The position numbers and the translations under genes were made by a program. A stretch of 64,000 nucleotides of DNA from an uncultured Oscillospiraceae bacterium (GTDB lineage: Bacteria > Bacillota > Clostridia > Oscillospirales > Oscillospiraceae), in assembly GCA_934597255.1 (NCBI GenBank), contig CAKTQV010000005.1, forward strand, positions 93,202-157,201. Direction: 5' to 3'. Position 1 is the first letter of the stretch. The number at the start of each line of letters is the position of its first letter. The notes under the pieces were generated by a model. That model saw only the letters and a list, made by a program, of their open reading frames with translations. It was not told the origin of the DNA and searched no databases. Shown here in pieces: positions 35,596-44,752 of this stretch.

Positions 35596-37554
35596 ATGGA
35601 ACAGAAATATTCCCACGCCCTGTCCCCCATCAAGATCAACAACGTGATCCTCCGCAACCGCTTCATCTGCACGCCCTCGAACCCCCATTTCGTGCAGGCG
35701 ACGGAAAAGTGGCCCACGGAGGCGCTCATCACCCATTACGGCAACAAGGCCAAGGCTGGCGCCGCGGTCGTTACCTGCAAGGGCAACAACCCCGTCAAGA
35801 CCACGGACGTTCATTCGCAGAGCCTGGACATCACGAACGGCGCCCACCAGCATATGTTCGCGCAGGTCGCCGAGGCCGTGCACTACTACGGCGCCAAGGC
35901 CAGCTATCTTGTCCTGCCGGATATGAACATCGTCCGGGGCTACGACGCGTCCGACGGCGTTCTGTCTGAATTTGTGGCCGGCGACGGCAGCAAGCGGGAA
36001 TACGGCAAGGCCGCGCCCAGAGAGCTTCTCTATCAGATGATCGAGGCCTATGGCGAGGAGGCCAGGCTTGCCAAAAGCCTTGGCTTTGATATGTGCTATA
36101 TCCACATGGCCTACCGGCTCATGTTCCCCGGCCGCTTTCTGTCGCCGCTGTCGAACAAGCGCACGGATGAATTCGGCGGGAGCCTTGAAAACATGGCCCG
36201 CTTCCCCATGCTCATCTGCAAAAAGATCAAGGAGATGTGCGGCAGGGACTTTCTCGTGGAGATCAGCATTTCCGGCCGTGAGGACGACATGTTCCCCGGC
36301 GGGCTTCGCGTGGAAGACACCATCGAGATGATGAAGTATCTGGAGAACTATGTGGACATCATCCAGATCCGGGGCGGCAGCATCGACCCCAGCCAGCCCA
36401 CCTACCTGGACCCCCGCGAGATCCCCCATCTGGACACGGCCTCGGCCATCCGGAACGGGCTCAAGGCCCAGGGCACCAAAATGCTGGTGAACGTGGTGGG
36501 CGGCTGCCACGATATCGTCCGGGACGACGAGATCATCGCCGCCGGTCAGGCCGATCTTATCGGCGCGGCCCGCGCCTTCATCGCCGACAACGAATTCGTC
36601 ACCAAGGCCTATGAAAACCGGGCGGAGGACGTTCGTCCCTGCCTGCGCTGCAACAAGTGCCACATCCCCGGCCCGGAGAAATGGAACACCGTCTGCTCCG
36701 TGAACCCCGTCTTCGGCATCGAGCACAAGGCCGAGCGGCTCATCACCCCGCCCAAGAAGAAAAAGAAGATCGCCGTTATCGGCGGCGGCCCCTGCGGCAT
36801 GGAGGCCGTGCTGCGGCTTTGCGAGCGCGGCCACGACGTGACCCTGTATGAAAAGGGCCCCGCTCTGGGCGGCATGCTCTGGAGCATGGACAAGATGGAC
36901 CTCAAGTGGACCATCAACCGCTACCGCAAATGGAAAGAGGCGCAGGTCATGAAAAGCGGCGCGCGCGTGCTGCTGAACACCGAGGCCACGCCCGAAATGA
37001 TCGACGCCGAGGGCTACGACGAGGTGCTTGTGGCGGTGGGCGCATCCCCCATTCGCCCCCGTATTCCCGGTGCGGACGGCAGGAACGTCATGTTCGCGGC
37101 GGACGCGGCCAACCGCGAGGCGGAGCTTGGCAAAAAGCTCGTCATCATCGGCGGCGGCGAGATCGGCGTCGAGGTCGGCATCCATCTGGCCCGCCAGGGC
37201 CACGAGGTCATGGTGGTGGAGATGCAGGGCATCCTGTCGCCGGAAAGCGTTCCCGTCCACTTCCGCAGTCTGTTTGAAAAGACCTGGGAGGAGCAGGAGG
37301 GCTTTGACTATGTTCTCAACGCCACCTGCACCGGCATTTACGAAGATCACGTCACCTACCGCGGCAAGGACGGCGCGGAGCACCGGCTCGAGGCGGACAA
37401 CGTCCTTCTGGCCGCCGGACTGCGGGCCAACAGCGACATTGCGCTGCCCTTCTATACCGGCAAGGCCCGCACCTGGATGATCGGCAGCTGCGACACCCCC
37501 GGCAGCATCCAGGCCGTGAACCGCTCGGCCTACGGCGTGTCCGTGAATATCTGA
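35596..37554 (+). CDS. OYE-type FMN/4Fe-4S/FAD reductase, cluster paralogue 1
   Basis: Predicted cytosolic NAD(P)H-dependent C=C reductase (or reverse dehydrogenase), 652 residues. The barrel begins LSPIKINNVILRNRFICTPS. The 4Fe-4S cysteines are Cys349-x2-Cys352-x2-Cys355-x11-Cys367, one residue shorter than the canonical spacing. The barrel active-site stretch reads MAYRLMFPGRFLSPLSNKRT, with the usual GYLxxQF altered. FAD motif: IAVIGGGPCGMEAVLRL. The start is ATG 35596 with AAGAGGTG upstream. It closes the TRAP block and shares the short cysteine spacing with the two paralogues at 48-52 kb, so the two blocks probably have related chemistry. Confidence 0.87.
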   Translation: MEQKYSHALSPIKINNVILRNRFICTPSNPHFVQATEKWPTEALITHYGNKAKAGAAVVTCKGNNPVKTTDVHSQSLDITNGAHQHMFAQVAEAVHYYGAKASYLVLPDMNIVRGYDASDGVLSEFVAGDGSKREYGKAAPRELLYQMIEAYGEEARLAKSLGFDMCYIHMAYRLMFPGRFLSPLSNKRTDEFGGSLENMARFPMLICKKIKEMCGRDFLVEISISGREDDMFPGGLRVEDTIEMMKYLENYVDIIQIRGGSIDPSQPTYLDPREIPHLDTASAIRNGLKAQGTKMLVNVVGGCHDIVRDDEIIAAGQADLIGAARAFIADNEFVTKAYENRAEDVRPCLRCNKCHIPGPEKWNTVCSVNPVFGIEHKAERLITPPKKKKKIAVIGGGPCGMEAVLRLCERGHDVTLYEKGPALGGMLWSMDKMDLKWTINRYRKWKEAQVMKSGARVLLNTEATPEMIDAEGYDEVLVAVGASPIRPRIPGADGRNVMFAADAANREAELGKKLVIIGGGEIGVEVGIHLARQGHEVMVVEMQGILSPESVPVHFRSLFEKTWEEQEGFDYVLNATCTGIYEDHVTYRGKDGAEHRLEADNVLLAAGLRANSDIALPFYTGKARTWMIGSCDTPGSIQAVNRSAYGVSVNI

Positions 37555-37555
37555 C

Positions 37556-37909
37556 CGATTCCCTGCCAGGCCGATACATACGGCGTTCACGCGGGCCAAA
37601 AAGGGCTGCGATCGGTGGCACGATTATGAAATGTCCGTCGCCCCTTACGAGAGGGATAAGCCCATCTATTACGAGTTCACGGCCTGTCCCGCGGCGGAAT
37701 TTGCCATCCGGCACGGTCTCACGGACATCATGCCCGCGCTGTGCAACGTGGACTTTGCGTCCATGGAGCTGATCCACGCCCGGCTCGTGCGCACGACGAC
37801 CTGCGCCAACGGCTGCAGGTGCGACTACACCATCTGCGGCGACCGGGACCCGTATCTGGCCGCTCACCCCGAATACCGGGACGAGGCGGGCTACCGGCGG
37901 AACCGGTGA
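37556..37909 (+). pseudogene. 3' remnant of an L-2-amino-thiazoline-4-carboxylate (ATC) hydrolase-family gene
   Basis: From ATG 37631 there are 92 codons matching the C-terminal part of the ATC-hydrolase-like family: YYEFTACPAAEFAIRHG, LCNVDFASMELIHARLVRT and CRCDYTICGDRDPYLAAHPE. The frame is open upstream to the preceding stop (residues KKGCDRWHDYE fit the family) but has no start or ribosome site, and the N-terminal half or more is missing. The junction with the reductase gene is immediate. It looks like a deletion remnant, although expression as a stand-alone small protein cannot be excluded. Confidence 0.65.
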
Positions 37910-37922
37910 CGCCGAAAACAGC

Positions 37923-37953
37923 AAAGGGGCTGCCCATAGCGGGCAGCCCCTTT
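37923..37953. terminator. Bidirectional terminator of the TRAP/OYE block and the prsA-like gene
   Basis: Perfect 13-bp stem AAAGGGGCTGCCC/GGGCAGCCCCTTT, loop ATAGC, followed by GTCTTTCTTT rightward. It lies between convergent genes and can serve both. Confidence 0.88.
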
Positions 37954-37967
37954 GTCTTTCTTTAATA

Positions 37968-39461
37968 TCAGTAGTTCTTCGCAGCGATGCCGGTATTGGA
38001 GAGCGTCGCCTCCATGGCGCCGGTAAGCTCCTCAAGCCACGCCGTCGCCGTCGTGCTGCGCAGATCGCTTTCCGCCAGCTCGTCGGCGTACAGCTCGTCG
38101 CTCTCGCCGACATAATACATAACGTGTCCGCCGGCATAGCTGCCGCCCTCGTTATACTCCACCACGCCGCTGTCGCCGGGCTCGGACGCCGCGAACAGCC
38201 AGTCGTTGACCGGCGCGACCATCTGGTTTTTGTAAACGTCCTCGTACAGGCCGCCGTTGGTGTTCGAACCGGTGTCGTCGCTGTACTGGTTGGCAAGCTC
38301 GGCAAAGCTGTCCTCGGTCGCCTCGCCGGACTTCCACTCGTTATAGATCTCCTCCGCGCGCTCGACCGCCGCCTGGATCTCCTCGGCGGACGTGACCTCA
38401 TCGCCGTCGTTGTCCTCGGCCTTGATGAGAATGTGGCGGAAGGCGCGGGTGCTGTACTGGTTGTTCTCGCGGCCAAGGAACATCACCGCGTAAACGGAGC
38501 TGTCCGTTTCGACAAGCGTGCAGTCGCCGGCCTGGCGCGCATCGTCCAGCAGCCATTCCGAATAGTTCTCGGACAGGCTGCCGCCCTGCGTGCTGCTGGT
38601 CTTGATCTCGTCGCCGTCGAAGTTCTTGTCCACATAAACGGCGAAGCTGTCCTCATCCGTGCCGTCGACCTCGTTCACCATGGTCTCAAAGGCCGTCTTG
38701 GTGCTCCCGTCGTCCTCCTCGCCGATGACGGCGGAATAGGTGGCATAGGAGATGAAGTCAAAGCGGTCGGCGTTTTCCGCATAATAGTCGGCAAGCTCCT
38801 GCGGCGTGTACTCATAGCTATCGTACACATGCTCGGCATAGGCGGAGGCATAGACGCCGCGGTACATCTCCCGCTTGACGAGCGCCTCGTCCACGCCCTT
38901 GCCGTAGACCATGTTCAAAAACTGGCCAAGGCTGGAATAGCCGTTGGTCTGCCAGGTCGTCTCCAGATCGGCGACCGCCTCGTCGTACTGGCTCTGATAT
39001 TCCTCCGGAAGCTCAAAGCCCTCCGCCTCGCCGGCGGTGCACAGGGCCTGCACCTGCTTCATGTTCGCAAGCGCCTGGTCAAGGAAGTATTCGCGCCAGG
39101 TCTGATCCTCGGAATACGCCTGATCGGCAAGGCTCTTGGAGGTGTCGAAGAACAGGCCGTACTGGATATACTGGCCGTAGCTGCTGTAGAAATTCTGATA
39201 GCTGGTGGAGTAGTAGTAGTTCAGCTCCGCGACGGAATAGTCCTGCCCGTCGATGGTGGCGCCGGTCAGATACCGGCTGGGCAGCGCGGAGTTGTACAGG
39301 AAGATGAACGCGAACAGCACGACCACGACCGCCGCGACGAGGATGTACTTCGTGCGGGTTCTGCGGTGCGCCGCCTCTGCCTGCTGCTGGGCAAGCTGAT
39401 GCTTGTCCTGTCCGGCTTCCCGGAGCTGCTTACGGTTGATCTTGTCTTTCGATGCGCTCAT
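37968..39461 (-). CDS. prsA: Membrane-anchored peptidyl-prolyl isomerase, PrsA/SurA-like foldase
   Basis: Extracytoplasmic folding factor of 497 residues. A cytosolic basic N terminus of about 37 residues precedes one membrane segment (YILVAAVVVVLFAFIFLY), so it is anchored by helix, not by lipid as in classical PrsA. The parvulin rotamase domain lies near the C terminus (RAFRHILIK; SFAELANQYSDDTGSNTNGG; PVNDWLFAASEPGDSGVVE). It has its own promoter and terminator. It is probably a resident housekeeping gene between the two catabolic blocks. Confidence 0.85.
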   Translation of the reverse strand: MSASKDKINRKQLREAGQDKHQLAQQQAEAAHRRTRTKYILVAAVVVVLFAFIFLYNSALPSRYLTGATIDGQDYSVAELNYYYSTSYQNFYSSYGQYIQYGLFFDTSKSLADQAYSEDQTWREYFLDQALANMKQVQALCTAGEAEGFELPEEYQSQYDEAVADLETTWQTNGYSSLGQFLNMVYGKGVDEALVKREMYRGVYASAYAEHVYDSYEYTPQELADYYAENADRFDFISYATYSAVIGEEDDGSTKTAFETMVNEVDGTDEDSFAVYVDKNFDGDEIKTSSTQGGSLSENYSEWLLDDARQAGDCTLVETDSSVYAVMFLGRENNQYSTRAFRHILIKAEDNDGDEVTSAEEIQAAVERAEEIYNEWKSGEATEDSFAELANQYSDDTGSNTNGGLYEDVYKNQMVAPVNDWLFAASEPGDSGVVEYNEGGSYAGGHVMYYVGESDELYADELAESDLRSTTATAWLEELTGAMEATLSNTGIAAKNY

Positions 39462-39515
39462 TCAAACACGCCCTTTTGCGAGATTATCCGCTGGTTTTCC
39501 CAGTGTGACTGATAC

Positions 39516-39544
39516 ATTATATTACAGACAAAACCTGTATTCAA
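39516..39544 (-). promoter_or_regulatory. Promoter of the prsA-like gene
   Basis: On the minus strand TTGAAT (39539-39544), a 17-bp spacer and TATAAT (39516-39521), about 55 nt before the start codon. Confidence 0.7.
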
Positions 39545-39608
39545 GTCTTTTTTGTGTCCGAACGCCTTTTGCCGCGGTTTTCCCCGCCCGGCAGGCCCCG
39601 TCCGCAGC

Positions 39609-39662
39609 AAAGAGCGGCAGGGAAGCGCCCGTGCCTGCGCGGGCGCTTCCCTGCCGCTCTTT
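39609..39662 (-). terminator. 23-bp perfect stem-loop after the LysR gene
   Basis: Arms 39609-39631 and 39640-39662 are perfectly complementary, with an 8-nt loop. It begins 13 nt after the LysR stop; on the minus strand it ends in CTTTGC. It probably terminates LysR transcription and insulates the prsA-like gene. Confidence 0.75.
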
Positions 39663-39674
39663 ACCTTATAAAAA

Positions 39675-40562
39675 TTACTGATGATAATGCTCGAAATGCT
39701 CCCGGATAAGCCTGCACACGTCCCTGCAGAGCGGGCGCTGGTTGTCCGGACTGTAAACCAGATACAGATTTTCGTAGATCGGGCCGATGTCCTTTATCCG
39801 CAGGTTGTGTATTTTGGATGGGCGGGCGTATTTTTTCGAGATATCGACGGCCTGAAGCGAGGCGAGGCTGCTGCTTTCAATGACCGAAAGCTCGTCTCTT
39901 GCGCTGGTGGCATGACTTATGCTGGAAGGCGATATCCCATGCTTGCTCATTATATAGCTGAGATGGTCCATTTTCGCCTCGCCGATCCGCGAGCCGATAA
40001 ACGGCAGCGCGTTCAGCTCCTCCAGCGTGATCTCCTCCCGGTCGTAGTAGGCGTTCTGCGGCCCGACGCACACGACGATCTCCTGCTCGACAAGGACGTC
40101 ATACGTCAGCGCGGGATCGAAATGGGGCGTCCAGCATATGGCGAAGTCCAGCTTCTGCTCCTTCAGCCCCTCGATTATCTTGGCGTACGAAAGCCCGACA
40201 TGCGATATCTGCGTGTTGGGGTAGTCGTGCATGATGACGTCCATGAGGCCCGGAAAGTTGAACAGGCTCGGCGCAAAAACCGTGAGCGTGCGGTCCAGAT
40301 TCTGCTGCACCTTGGCGATCTCGCTGTTTGCCTCGTCGATTATATCAAGGGCGAGCTTGATCTTCCGGTAGTAGGCATGGGCATAGTCCGTCAGCTTGAT
40401 CCCGCGTCCGTCCTTTTCAAACAGGGGAAGACCCAGATTGTTCTCCAGCCGCTTCATGGCGCTGCTGAGAGACGGCTGGGTGATATGGAGCTCGTTCGCA
40501 GCTTTTGTGACATGCTCCATCTCCGCTGTTACGACAAAATATTTCAGTAATTCAAGGTCCAT
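39675..40562 (-). CDS. LysR-family transcriptional regulator (hydantoinase block)
   Basis: A 295-residue LysR regulator with an intact helix-turn-helix (VTAEMEHVTKAANELHITQP, SLSSAMKRLENNLGLPLFEK) and a substrate-binding domain. The start is ATG 40562 with GGGAGG upstream; the longer open frame to 40661 lacks such a site. It is divergent from hyuA across a 270-bp AT-rich gap, the classical arrangement for a LysR gene and its target operon. Confidence 0.9.
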   Translation of the reverse strand: MDLELLKYFVVTAEMEHVTKAANELHITQPSLSSAMKRLENNLGLPLFEKDGRGIKLTDYAHAYYRKIKLALDIIDEANSEIAKVQQNLDRTLTVFAPSLFNFPGLMDVIMHDYPNTQISHVGLSYAKIIEGLKEQKLDFAICWTPHFDPALTYDVLVEQEIVVCVGPQNAYYDREEITLEELNALPFIGSRIGEAKMDHLSYIMSKHGISPSSISHATSARDELSVIESSSLASLQAVDISKKYARPSKIHNLRIKDIGPIYENLYLVYSPDNQRPLCRDVCRLIREHFEHYHQ

Positions 40563-40718
40563 TGACAGCCTACCTCCCGAGACATTGATACCGAAAGCCG
40601 CTCCGGGGCCCGGCGGCAGGGCGCCGCCCCGGATATAAAACCCCGTAATTCTATATGGCATTATCTATGAATTGCCATTCAATAAGGATAGGCGTTTTAT
40701 TCATTCTAGCATTTGAAT

Positions 40719-40747
40719 TTGATATTTGCAATACTTCAATATAGAAT
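40719..40747 (+). promoter_or_regulatory. Promoter of the hyuAB operon
   Basis: TTGATA (40719-40724), a 17-bp spacer and TAGAAT (40742-40747). The leader is about 80 nt. Upstream (40648-40672) an imperfect dyad ATTCTATAT...CTATGAAT could be the LysR operator. Confidence 0.65.
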
Positions 40748-40767
40748 AAAATACAATCATTGCCGGC

Positions 40768-40785
40768 GGTACATACGGTACATAT
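40768..40785. repeat. Tandem 9-bp repeat in the hyuA leader
   Basis: GGTACATAC followed directly by GGTACATAT, about 15 bp downstream of the predicted transcription start. A possible second regulator contact or operator; not otherwise explained. Confidence 0.5.
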
Positions 40786-40832
40786 AGCTGAATCAATAAA
40801 AAGAAACGAATTTAATTTTAGGAGTGATAGCA

Positions 40833-42899
40833 TTGCATATTGGCGTTGATATTGGCGGTACGTTCACAGATCTTGTGGCTACCAGCGACAGTGGGGGGCT
40901 CCTCAACAGCAAGTCCCTTTCCACGCCGGAAGACCAGTCCATCGGCATCATGGACTGCCTGCGCAAGGCGGATATCGACCTGTCGCAGGCGGAGCTTTTC
41001 CTCCATGGCTGCACCGTCGCCATCAACACGGTCCTGGAGCGCAAGGGCGCCAAAACCGCCCTTGTCACCACCAGGGGATTCCGGGACGTCTACGAGATCG
41101 GGCGCTGCAACCGCACGGAGAGCTATAACCTCTATTTCCATCGCCCCAAGCCCCTCATCCCGCGTCATCTGCGCTTTGAAGTGACGGAGCGGATGAACTT
41201 TGAAGGCAAGGTCCTCACTCCGCTCGCCACCGAGGATCTCGACGGCATCATTGAAGCGATCCGGCGCGAGGGCGTCGAGTCCGTGGCCGTCTGCCTGATC
41301 CATTCCTATGCCAACCCCGCGCACGAGCGTCAGGTCGCGGAGCTCCTGAAAAAGGCGCTGCCCGACGTGTATGTGACCATATCCTCCGATATCATCCGCG
41401 AGTTCCGCGAATACGAGCGTACATCCACCACGGCGCTGAACGCCTACGTCGGCCCCATCGTCGTCAAGTATCTCACCAGCCTTGAAAACCGGCTGCACGA
41501 GAGCGGCTTCGACGGAAAGATGCTCATCATGCAGTCCAACGGCGGCGCCATGAGCGTGGAAACGGCCAAGAAGATCCCGGTGGCCATGATGGAATCCGGC
41601 CCGGTCTCGGGCGTTGCCGGCGCGATCCAGGTCGGCAAGGCGCTCGGCTATTCCAACGTGATCTCGTTTGACATGGGCGGCACGACGGCCAAGACCAGTC
41701 TTTCCAGCGACGGGAAGCTGCAGTACACCACCAACGGATATTACATCGGCGGCTACGCCAGCGGCCAGCCCATGATGCTCCCCGTGGTCGACATCGTCGA
41801 GGTCGGCGCGGGCGGCGGCAGCATCGCATGGCTCGACGGCGCCGGTTCGCTTAAGGTCGGCCCCGTCAGCGCCGGCTCCGTGCCCGGCCCCGTGTGCTAT
41901 CGCCGCGGCGGACAGGAGCCCACCATCACCGACGCCAACCTGGTGCTCGGACGCATCGGCGCCCGCAGCTTCCTGGGCGGCGAAATGGACGTGATCGTGG
42001 ACGAGCCCCGTCAGGTCATCGAGAAGAAGATCGCGGAGCCTCTGGGCATCGGCTGGCAGGAAGCGGCCTTCGGCATCATTGAGATCGCGGATGCGCTCAT
42101 GTCGCTGGCGCTGCGCCAGATCACGGTCGAAAAGGGCTATGACCCGCGCGACTTCGTCATGGTCGCCTCCGGCGGCGCCGGCCCCCTGCACATTCTCTCC
42201 CTGGCGAAGGAGCTCTCCATTCCCGTCGTGATCATTCCCAATCTGCCCGGACAGTTCTCGGCGCTCGGCATGCTCATGAGCAATCTGCAGCACAACTATG
42301 TCCGCACCTACCTGCAGCCGTTTGAGACCTGTGATTTCGGCCAGCTCAACGCCATCATCGGCCAGATGGTCGGCGAGGGCCGGGAAACGCTGCTGGACGA
42401 GGGCGCGCAGCCCGAGCAGCTTAGCATGCAGGTCTTCCTGGATATGCGCTACGCCGGACAGGAGTATACGATCTCCGTGCCGGTCGAGGGCGGCCAGGTG
42501 AAGGAAGAATACCGCACCACGCTCCGCGATAAGTTCGACGAGATGCATCTGCGGACATACGGCCATTCGGCCAAGGAAGAGAAGGTCGAGATCGTCGCCG
42601 TCCGCCTGATCGCCGAAAGCATCATCGACACCCGCGACCTCACCTCCGGCGGCTGCGAATCCATCGGCGACGGAAAGCCGTACGACGAGCGCGACGTCTA
42701 TTTCGACCGCGCCACCGGCTTTGTGAAAACGCCCGTGTACAAGCGCGTGAATCTGTTCCCAGGCCAGGAGTTCACCGGCCCCGCCATTATTGAGGAGTAT
42801 TCCTCCAACACGGTCATTTATCCCGGCGACCGTGTCCGCGTGCATGAAACCGGAAATATCATCGTCCATGTTAATCTGAAAGACGGAGGTGAAGACTGA
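40833..42899 (+). CDS. hyuA: Hydantoinase/oxoprolinase family protein, ATP-binding subunit A
   Basis: The 688-residue subunit belongs to the actin-fold ATPases of the HyuA/AcxA/OxoP group. They activate a carbonyl by phosphorylation so that a lactam, hydantoin or ketone can be opened or carboxylated. It starts with the phosphate loop HIGVDIGGTFTDLVATS; further motifs are HGCTVAINTVLERKGAKTAL, SFDMGGTTAKTSL and VASGGAGPLHILSLA. The start is TTG 40833 (AGGAG at 8 nt); the GTG at 40824 lies inside the ribosome site. It overlaps hyuB by one base, so the subunits form a complex. N-methylhydantoinase, 5-oxoprolinase, caprolactamase or carboxylase activity cannot be separated by eye. Confidence 0.88.
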   Translation: MHIGVDIGGTFTDLVATSDSGGLLNSKSLSTPEDQSIGIMDCLRKADIDLSQAELFLHGCTVAINTVLERKGAKTALVTTRGFRDVYEIGRCNRTESYNLYFHRPKPLIPRHLRFEVTERMNFEGKVLTPLATEDLDGIIEAIRREGVESVAVCLIHSYANPAHERQVAELLKKALPDVYVTISSDIIREFREYERTSTTALNAYVGPIVVKYLTSLENRLHESGFDGKMLIMQSNGGAMSVETAKKIPVAMMESGPVSGVAGAIQVGKALGYSNVISFDMGGTTAKTSLSSDGKLQYTTNGYYIGGYASGQPMMLPVVDIVEVGAGGGSIAWLDGAGSLKVGPVSAGSVPGPVCYRRGGQEPTITDANLVLGRIGARSFLGGEMDVIVDEPRQVIEKKIAEPLGIGWQEAAFGIIEIADALMSLALRQITVEKGYDPRDFVMVASGGAGPLHILSLAKELSIPVVIIPNLPGQFSALGMLMSNLQHNYVRTYLQPFETCDFGQLNAIIGQMVGEGRETLLDEGAQPEQLSMQVFLDMRYAGQEYTISVPVEGGQVKEEYRTTLRDKFDEMHLRTYGHSAKEEKVEIVAVRLIAESIIDTRDLTSGGCESIGDGKPYDERDVYFDRATGFVKTPVYKRVNLFPGQEFTGPAIIEEYSSNTVIYPGDRVRVHETGNIIVHVNLKDGGED

Positions 42900-44575
42900 T
42901 GGCAAACAAGGTCGATCCGATCACCCTTGAGGTCATGCGCAACAATTTCGTTGCCAACGCCGAGGAAATGGCGACCGTTCTCATGCGGACGTCGTATAAC
43001 ATCATGATCTTTGAGGCGCAGGACTTCTGCGTCGGTCTGCTGGATGAAAACGGCGATCTCATCGCCCAGAACGTCGGCGGTCTGCCCATCTTCCTGAGCG
43101 ATCTGAGCGTCGCCGTCAAGGACGGCATCGAAAAATACGGCAAGGACGGATTCAAAGAGGGCGACGTGTACCTCATGAACTATCCCTGGGTCTGCGGGCA
43201 GCATCTGAACAACGTGGTCGTGTACACGCCCGCGTTCCACAACGGCGAGCTGATCGGCTTCCCCGTCACCCGCGCGCACTGGATAGACATCGGCGGCGCG
43301 AACGTGGGCTTCTTCGGCCGCTCCACGGAGATCTACTCGGAGGGCATCCAGTTCCGCTCCATCAAGCTGTACGACGGCGGCGTTCCCAACGAGCAGGTCT
43401 TCCAGATGATCCACGACAACCTGCGTTTCCCGGACGCGGCGCTCGGCGACCTGCGCGCGCAGATCGCGGCCTGCCGCATCGGCGAGCAGCGCATGCGCGA
43501 TCTGGTGAACAAATACGGCCGCCAGACCATGCGCGACTGCATCGACACCATCTGGGATCAGTCCGACACGCTGACGCGCCAGGCGATCCGCAAGATCAAA
43601 AACGGCACCTACTACGCCGAGAGCGTGTTCGACAGCGACGGCGTCGATCTGGACGTGCCCATCCCCATCAAGATCAAGGTCGTCGTCGAAGACGAAACGG
43701 TCGTCGTTGATTTCAGCGAGATCGTTCCGCAGGTGAAGGGCATCATCAACTGCGGCTATTCCGGCGGTCTCGCCGCAGCGAAGGTCGCTCTCAAAAACGT
43801 GACGCTTCCGTTCCTGCCCGTCAACGAAGGCTGCTTCCGCGCGCTCGACGTCATCCTGCCGGAGGGCACGATCCTCAGCGCGCAGGCCCCCGCCGCGCTC
43901 AGCGGCTGGAGCGGCACGCTGCCCACCGTGATCGACACGATCATCAAGGCGCTGGCGCCGGCCATGCCGGATTTCATTCCGGCCGCACACAAGGGCGACA
44001 TGGGCGGCACCACCATCCATGGGTACAATCCGCGCACCGGCAAGCGCTATGTCTCCATCGACATCTACGGCGGCGGCTGGGGCGGCCGGCCCACGGAGGA
44101 CGGCGAGAACGTTGCGCAGTCCATCTGCCAGGGCGGCGTGAAAAACGTTCCGGCCGAAGTGGAGGAGACCTATTATCCGTTCCTGATCGAGAAATTCGGT
44201 CTGCGCGAGGGCAGCGGCGGCGCCGGCAAGTTCAGAGGCGGCATGGGCGCCGATCAGATCGTCACGCTGCTTCACGACGCGGCGACCAACCTCGCCGTCG
44301 ACCGGCAGATCTGCCCGCCCTGGGGTCTTTGGGGCGGCAAGAGCGGCCAGACGTCCGCAGCCTTTATCCGCCAGAACCACGACGAGCCCTGGACCTCCTA
44401 TACGAAGGAGACCAACATCCCCATCAAGGCCGGCGGCTCCGTTCGCTTCCTGACGGCCGGCGGCGGCGGCTGGGGCGACCCGAAGGAGCGCGACCCCGAG
44501 AAGATCCGCTGGGATCTGAAGGAAGGCTACATATCCCCGGAGCAGGCCAGGGAAGATTACGGCTACACGGAGTAA
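42899..44575 (+). CDS. hyuB: Hydantoinase/oxoprolinase family protein, subunit B
   Basis: The 558-residue partner subunit is responsible for the hydrolytic or carboxylating half-reaction. It starts DPITLEVMRNNFVANAEEMA and carries MNYPWVCGQHLNNVVVYTPA, the metal-region HKGDMGGTTIHGYNPRTGK and the C-terminal TAGGGGWGDPKERDPEKIRW, all diagnostic. Its length is normal. The ATG overlaps the hyuA stop (TGATG) with CGGAGG upstream. It is followed by hairpins and then the M24 pair. Confidence 0.9.
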   Translation: MANKVDPITLEVMRNNFVANAEEMATVLMRTSYNIMIFEAQDFCVGLLDENGDLIAQNVGGLPIFLSDLSVAVKDGIEKYGKDGFKEGDVYLMNYPWVCGQHLNNVVVYTPAFHNGELIGFPVTRAHWIDIGGANVGFFGRSTEIYSEGIQFRSIKLYDGGVPNEQVFQMIHDNLRFPDAALGDLRAQIAACRIGEQRMRDLVNKYGRQTMRDCIDTIWDQSDTLTRQAIRKIKNGTYYAESVFDSDGVDLDVPIPIKIKVVVEDETVVVDFSEIVPQVKGIINCGYSGGLAAAKVALKNVTLPFLPVNEGCFRALDVILPEGTILSAQAPAALSGWSGTLPTVIDTIIKALAPAMPDFIPAAHKGDMGGTTIHGYNPRTGKRYVSIDIYGGGWGGRPTEDGENVAQSICQGGVKNVPAEVEETYYPFLIEKFGLREGSGGAGKFRGGMGADQIVTLLHDAATNLAVDRQICPPWGLWGGKSGQTSAAFIRQNHDEPWTSYTKETNIPIKAGGSVRFLTAGGGGWGDPKERDPEKIRWDLKEGYISPEQAREDYGYTE

Positions 44576-44586
44576 ACGTCCGGTGT

Positions 44587-44613
44587 GTGACAGGGGGACT
44601 CTCCCCCTGTCAC
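44587..44613 (+). terminator. Stem-loop after hyuB
   Basis: Perfect 12-bp stem GTGACAGGGGGA/TCCCCCTGTCAC, loop CTC, then CTTTGG. The T-run is weak, so it may be partial and let the downstream genes be read at a lower level. Confidence 0.6.
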
Positions 44614-44672
44614 CTTTGGCATATATCCGGAAAACAGACGGCCCGGCCCGCCGGGGCGGGTATGGATCCACC

Positions 44673-44694
44673 CCCTGCCTTGCAGGGCATTTTT
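44673..44694 (+). terminator. Second short terminator-like hairpin before the M24 genes
   Basis: Six-bp stem CCCTGC/GCAGGG with loop CTT followed by CATTTTT. With the stronger stem 60 nt upstream it may attenuate transcription into the M24 pair. Confidence 0.4.
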
Positions 44695-44752
44695 GAGTCG
44701 CGCCGGGCGCAGCCGCTGTGCCCGGGCCGATCCGATCACGGAGAAAAACGGT

